Positions 4,111 through 5,694 of a stretch of 5,694 nt of DNA are shown here, piece after piece. Numbering within the stretch: the first letter of the stretch is position 1; each line of letters starts with the position of its first letter. The notes under the pieces were generated by a model, which searched no databases, was not told the origin of the DNA, and worked only from the letters and a program-made list of their open reading frames with translations. The stretch covers positions 1 through 5,694 of the forward strand of contig JAJQAT010000239.1 in NCBI GenBank assembly GCA_021203665.1, given 5' to 3'. Origin of the DNA: Bacillota bacterium (lineage in GTDB: Bacteria > Bacillota > Clostridia > UBA1381). A program made the position numbers and the translations under genes.

Positions 4111-5663
4111 CATTTTCCGACTGATTTCATCGTCGGGAACAACAGCACATCTCTTATTGCGGGGGAATCCGTCAGCAGCATACACATACGGTCGATACCG
4201 AAGCCTATTCCGCCGGTCGGGGGCATACCTATTTCAAGCGCGCGCATAAAGTCCTCGTCGGTTGTGTTCGCCTCGTCATTACCCTGTGCGAGCTGTTCCT
4301 CCTGCGCCTTGAAGCGCTCCCTCTGGTCAACGGGGTCGTTAAGCTCCGAATACGCGTTCGCCATTTCCCAACCGTTCATAAAGAACTCAAAACGCTCAAC
4401 GTAATCGGGATTTTCCGGCTTTTTCTTTGTAAGCGGTGAAATCTCAATCGGGTGATCCATTACAAACGTCGGCTGAATAAGATGCTCCTCGGCAAATTCC
4501 TCGAAAAACAAATTCAGTATTTCACCCTTACTGTGTCTTTCCTCATACTCAACATGGTGCTTATCCGCCGCGGCGCGCGCCTCCTCAAGCGTTGCTATTT
4601 CGTTAAAGTCCACACCCGCGTACTTTTTAACCGCGTCAAGCATTGTTATACGCTCGAACGGCTTACTTAAATCCATTTCAATTCCGTTATATACAATCGT
4701 TGTCGTACCCAAAACCTCTTGGGCAACATGGCGGTACATATTCTCCGTCAAATCCATCATACCGTGGTAATCCGTGTACGCCTGATACAGCTCCATAAGC
4801 GTAAATTCGGGGTTATGGCGCGTGTCAAGACCCTCGTTTCTGAACACCCTGCCTATCTCGTAAACCTTATCGAACCCGCCGACAATAAGGCGCTTTAAAT
4901 AAAGCTCAAGCGAAATTCTCAGCTTGAAATCCTCGTCAAGAGCGTTGAAATGCGTTTCAAAAGGACGCGCCGCCGCGCCGCCCGCGTTCGACACAAGCAT
5001 CGGAGTTTCAACCTCCAAAAATCCCTGATTGTTGAGATACGCGCGGATTGACGCGATAATCCTCGAACGCGCGATAAACGTCTTTTTCACGTCCTCGTTC
5101 ATTATGAGGTCAACATATCTTTGGCGGTATCTCAAATCGGTATCGGTCATGCCGTGGAACTTCTCCGGCAGCGGCTGGAGCGACTTTGAAAGAAGCGTAA
5201 TCTTATCCGCTCTGATTGAAATTTCACCGGTCTGGGTTGTGAATACCTCGCCCCCGGCGCCTATAATATCGCCTATATCAAGCTTCTTGAAGCGGTTATA
5301 TTCCTCCTCGCCGAGAATGTCCTTTTTCACAAAAAGCTGAATTTGTCCGTCAATATCCGCCACATGAACAAATCCCACCTTGCCCATGCCGCGCTTGGAC
5401 ATTATACGTCCGGCAACGGAAACCTCCTTGCCGTCCAGCGGAGAAATTTTCGCCTTTATAATCTGAACCTCGTCCGAGCCGCGCTTTTTCAGCTCGCGCT
5501 CCTCCTCGGTATAGTTTTCTTTGATTTGACCCGATGTATGACTGCGCTCGAATTTCGTAATCCGAAACGGATCCCTGCCCTCATTTTGAAGCTCCGTGAG
5601 CTTATCGCGGCGCACCTGCAAAAGCGCCGATAACTGTTCCTGTGTTTGTTCCATGTTTTCCAT
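4110..5663 (-). CDS. lysS: Lysyl-tRNA synthetase, class II
   Basis: Charges tRNA-Lys with lysine using ATP; a cytoplasmic, essential translation enzyme, normally a homodimer. The 517-residue length is typical for bacterial LysS. Order: an N-terminal helix, then an anticodon-binding OB fold at about residues 80-155 (VSVAGRIMSKRGMGKVGFVH). The class II catalytic domain follows: motif 1 around 202-223 ending GFLEVETPML, motif 2 YEIGRVFRNEG and HNPEFTLMELYQAY (268-296), and motif 3 GGIGFGIDRMCMLLTD (484-499). The lysine-pocket segment WEMANAYSELNDP (432-444) is intact. The ATG at 5663 is preceded by AAGGAGGT with 10 bases of spacing; the next ATG, three codons in, would be 19 bases away, so the first is preferred. 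Base composition is clearly richer in G+C than the restriction genes downstream. It appears to be the last gene of its own unit, and its promoter lies outside the window. Confidence 0.98.
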   Translation of the reverse strand: MENMEQTQEQLSALLQVRRDKLTELQNEGRDPFRITKFERSHTSGQIKENYTEEERELKKRGSDEVQIIKAKISPLDGKEVSVAGRIMSKRGMGKVGFVHVADIDGQIQLFVKKDILGEEEYNRFKKLDIGDIIGAGGEVFTTQTGEISIRADKITLLSKSLQPLPEKFHGMTDTDLRYRQRYVDLIMNEDVKKTFIARSRIIASIRAYLNNQGFLEVETPMLVSNAGGAAARPFETHFNALDEDFKLRISLELYLKRLIVGGFDKVYEIGRVFRNEGLDTRHNPEFTLMELYQAYTDYHGMMDLTENMYRHVAQEVLGTTTIVYNGIEMDLSKPFERITMLDAVKKYAGVDFNEIATLEEARAAADKHHVEYEERHSKGEILNLFFEEFAEEHLIQPTFVMDHPIEISPLTKKKPENPDYVERFEFFMNGWEMANAYSELNDPVDQRERFKAQEEQLAQGNDEANTTDEDFMRALEIGMPPTGGIGFGIDRMCMLLTDSPAIRDVLLFPTMKSVGK

Positions 5664-5673
5664 CGATTGAAAA

Positions 5674-5681
5674 ACCTCCTT
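5674..5681 (-). promoter_or_regulatory. Ribosome binding site of lysS
   Basis: Minus-strand AAGGAGGT, a near-perfect anti-Shine-Dalgarno match, with 10 bases to the ATG at 5663. It fixes the lysS start and supports a Bacillota-type translation signal. Confidence 0.8.
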
Positions 5682-5694
5682 AAAACTATTTCTG

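Noticed and set aside
1..5694. CRISPR array, tRNA or rRNA gene, or transposase
   Set aside because: No regular spacer-repeat array, cloverleaf or ribosomal segment, or recombinase or transposase coding motif was seen on either strand.

Overview
The window reads as a chromosomal piece of a Gram-positive anaerobe of the Bacillota, most likely class Clostridia. The evidence is a canonical AAGGAGG ribosome binding site before lysS, a LysRS of the usual Bacillota type, and an AT-rich accessory block beside a visibly more GC-rich housekeeping gene. Genus cannot be read from the sequence. Every gene I can support lies on the minus strand, so transcription runs from high to low coordinates.

Layout in transcription order. 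(1) 5663-4110: lysS, complete class II lysyl-tRNA synthetase. (2) 4109-3728: a 382-bp intergenic region packed with structure: a perfect 16-bp inverted repeat touching the lysS stop, a tandem 11-bp repeat, a 10-bp direct repeat with 20-bp period, a promoter-like TTGATT-17-TATAAA, and a 48-bp imperfect palindrome that would fold at the very 5' end of the downstream mRNA. Part of it can also be read as a small decayed coding sequence. (3) 3727-3320: a Vsr-family mismatch endonuclease. (4) 3323-1173: one open frame whose first 336 residues are a complete M.HpaII-like cytosine-5 methyltransferase and whose last 380 residues are a complete HpaII-family restriction endonuclease. A strong internal Shine-Dalgarno sequence and ATG sit exactly at the junction. 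(5) 1171-206: a second, different cytosine-5 methyltransferase. (6) 148 to the window edge: the first 49 codons of a small membrane protein, cut off by the window.

Items 3-5 form a tight operon: vsr/M overlap by ATGA, the M-R frame is continuous, and M2 starts one base after the R stop. The expected logic is a Type II restriction-modification system for CCGG. The methyltransferase half makes 5-methylcytosine, the endonuclease half cuts unmodified DNA, and Vsr repairs the T:G mismatches that arise when 5-methylcytosine deaminates. The second methyltransferase adds a further specificity that cannot be read from the sequence. No controller (C) protein is present, so control may rest on translational coupling, the internal ribosome binding site and the leader hairpin.

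The individual protein families are known. The unusual points are the direct, linker-free fusion of an HpaII-type methyltransferase to its own endonuclease with the endonuclease's ribosome binding site retained inside the coding sequence, the V-MR-M2 gene order, and the repeat-rich junction next to lysS.
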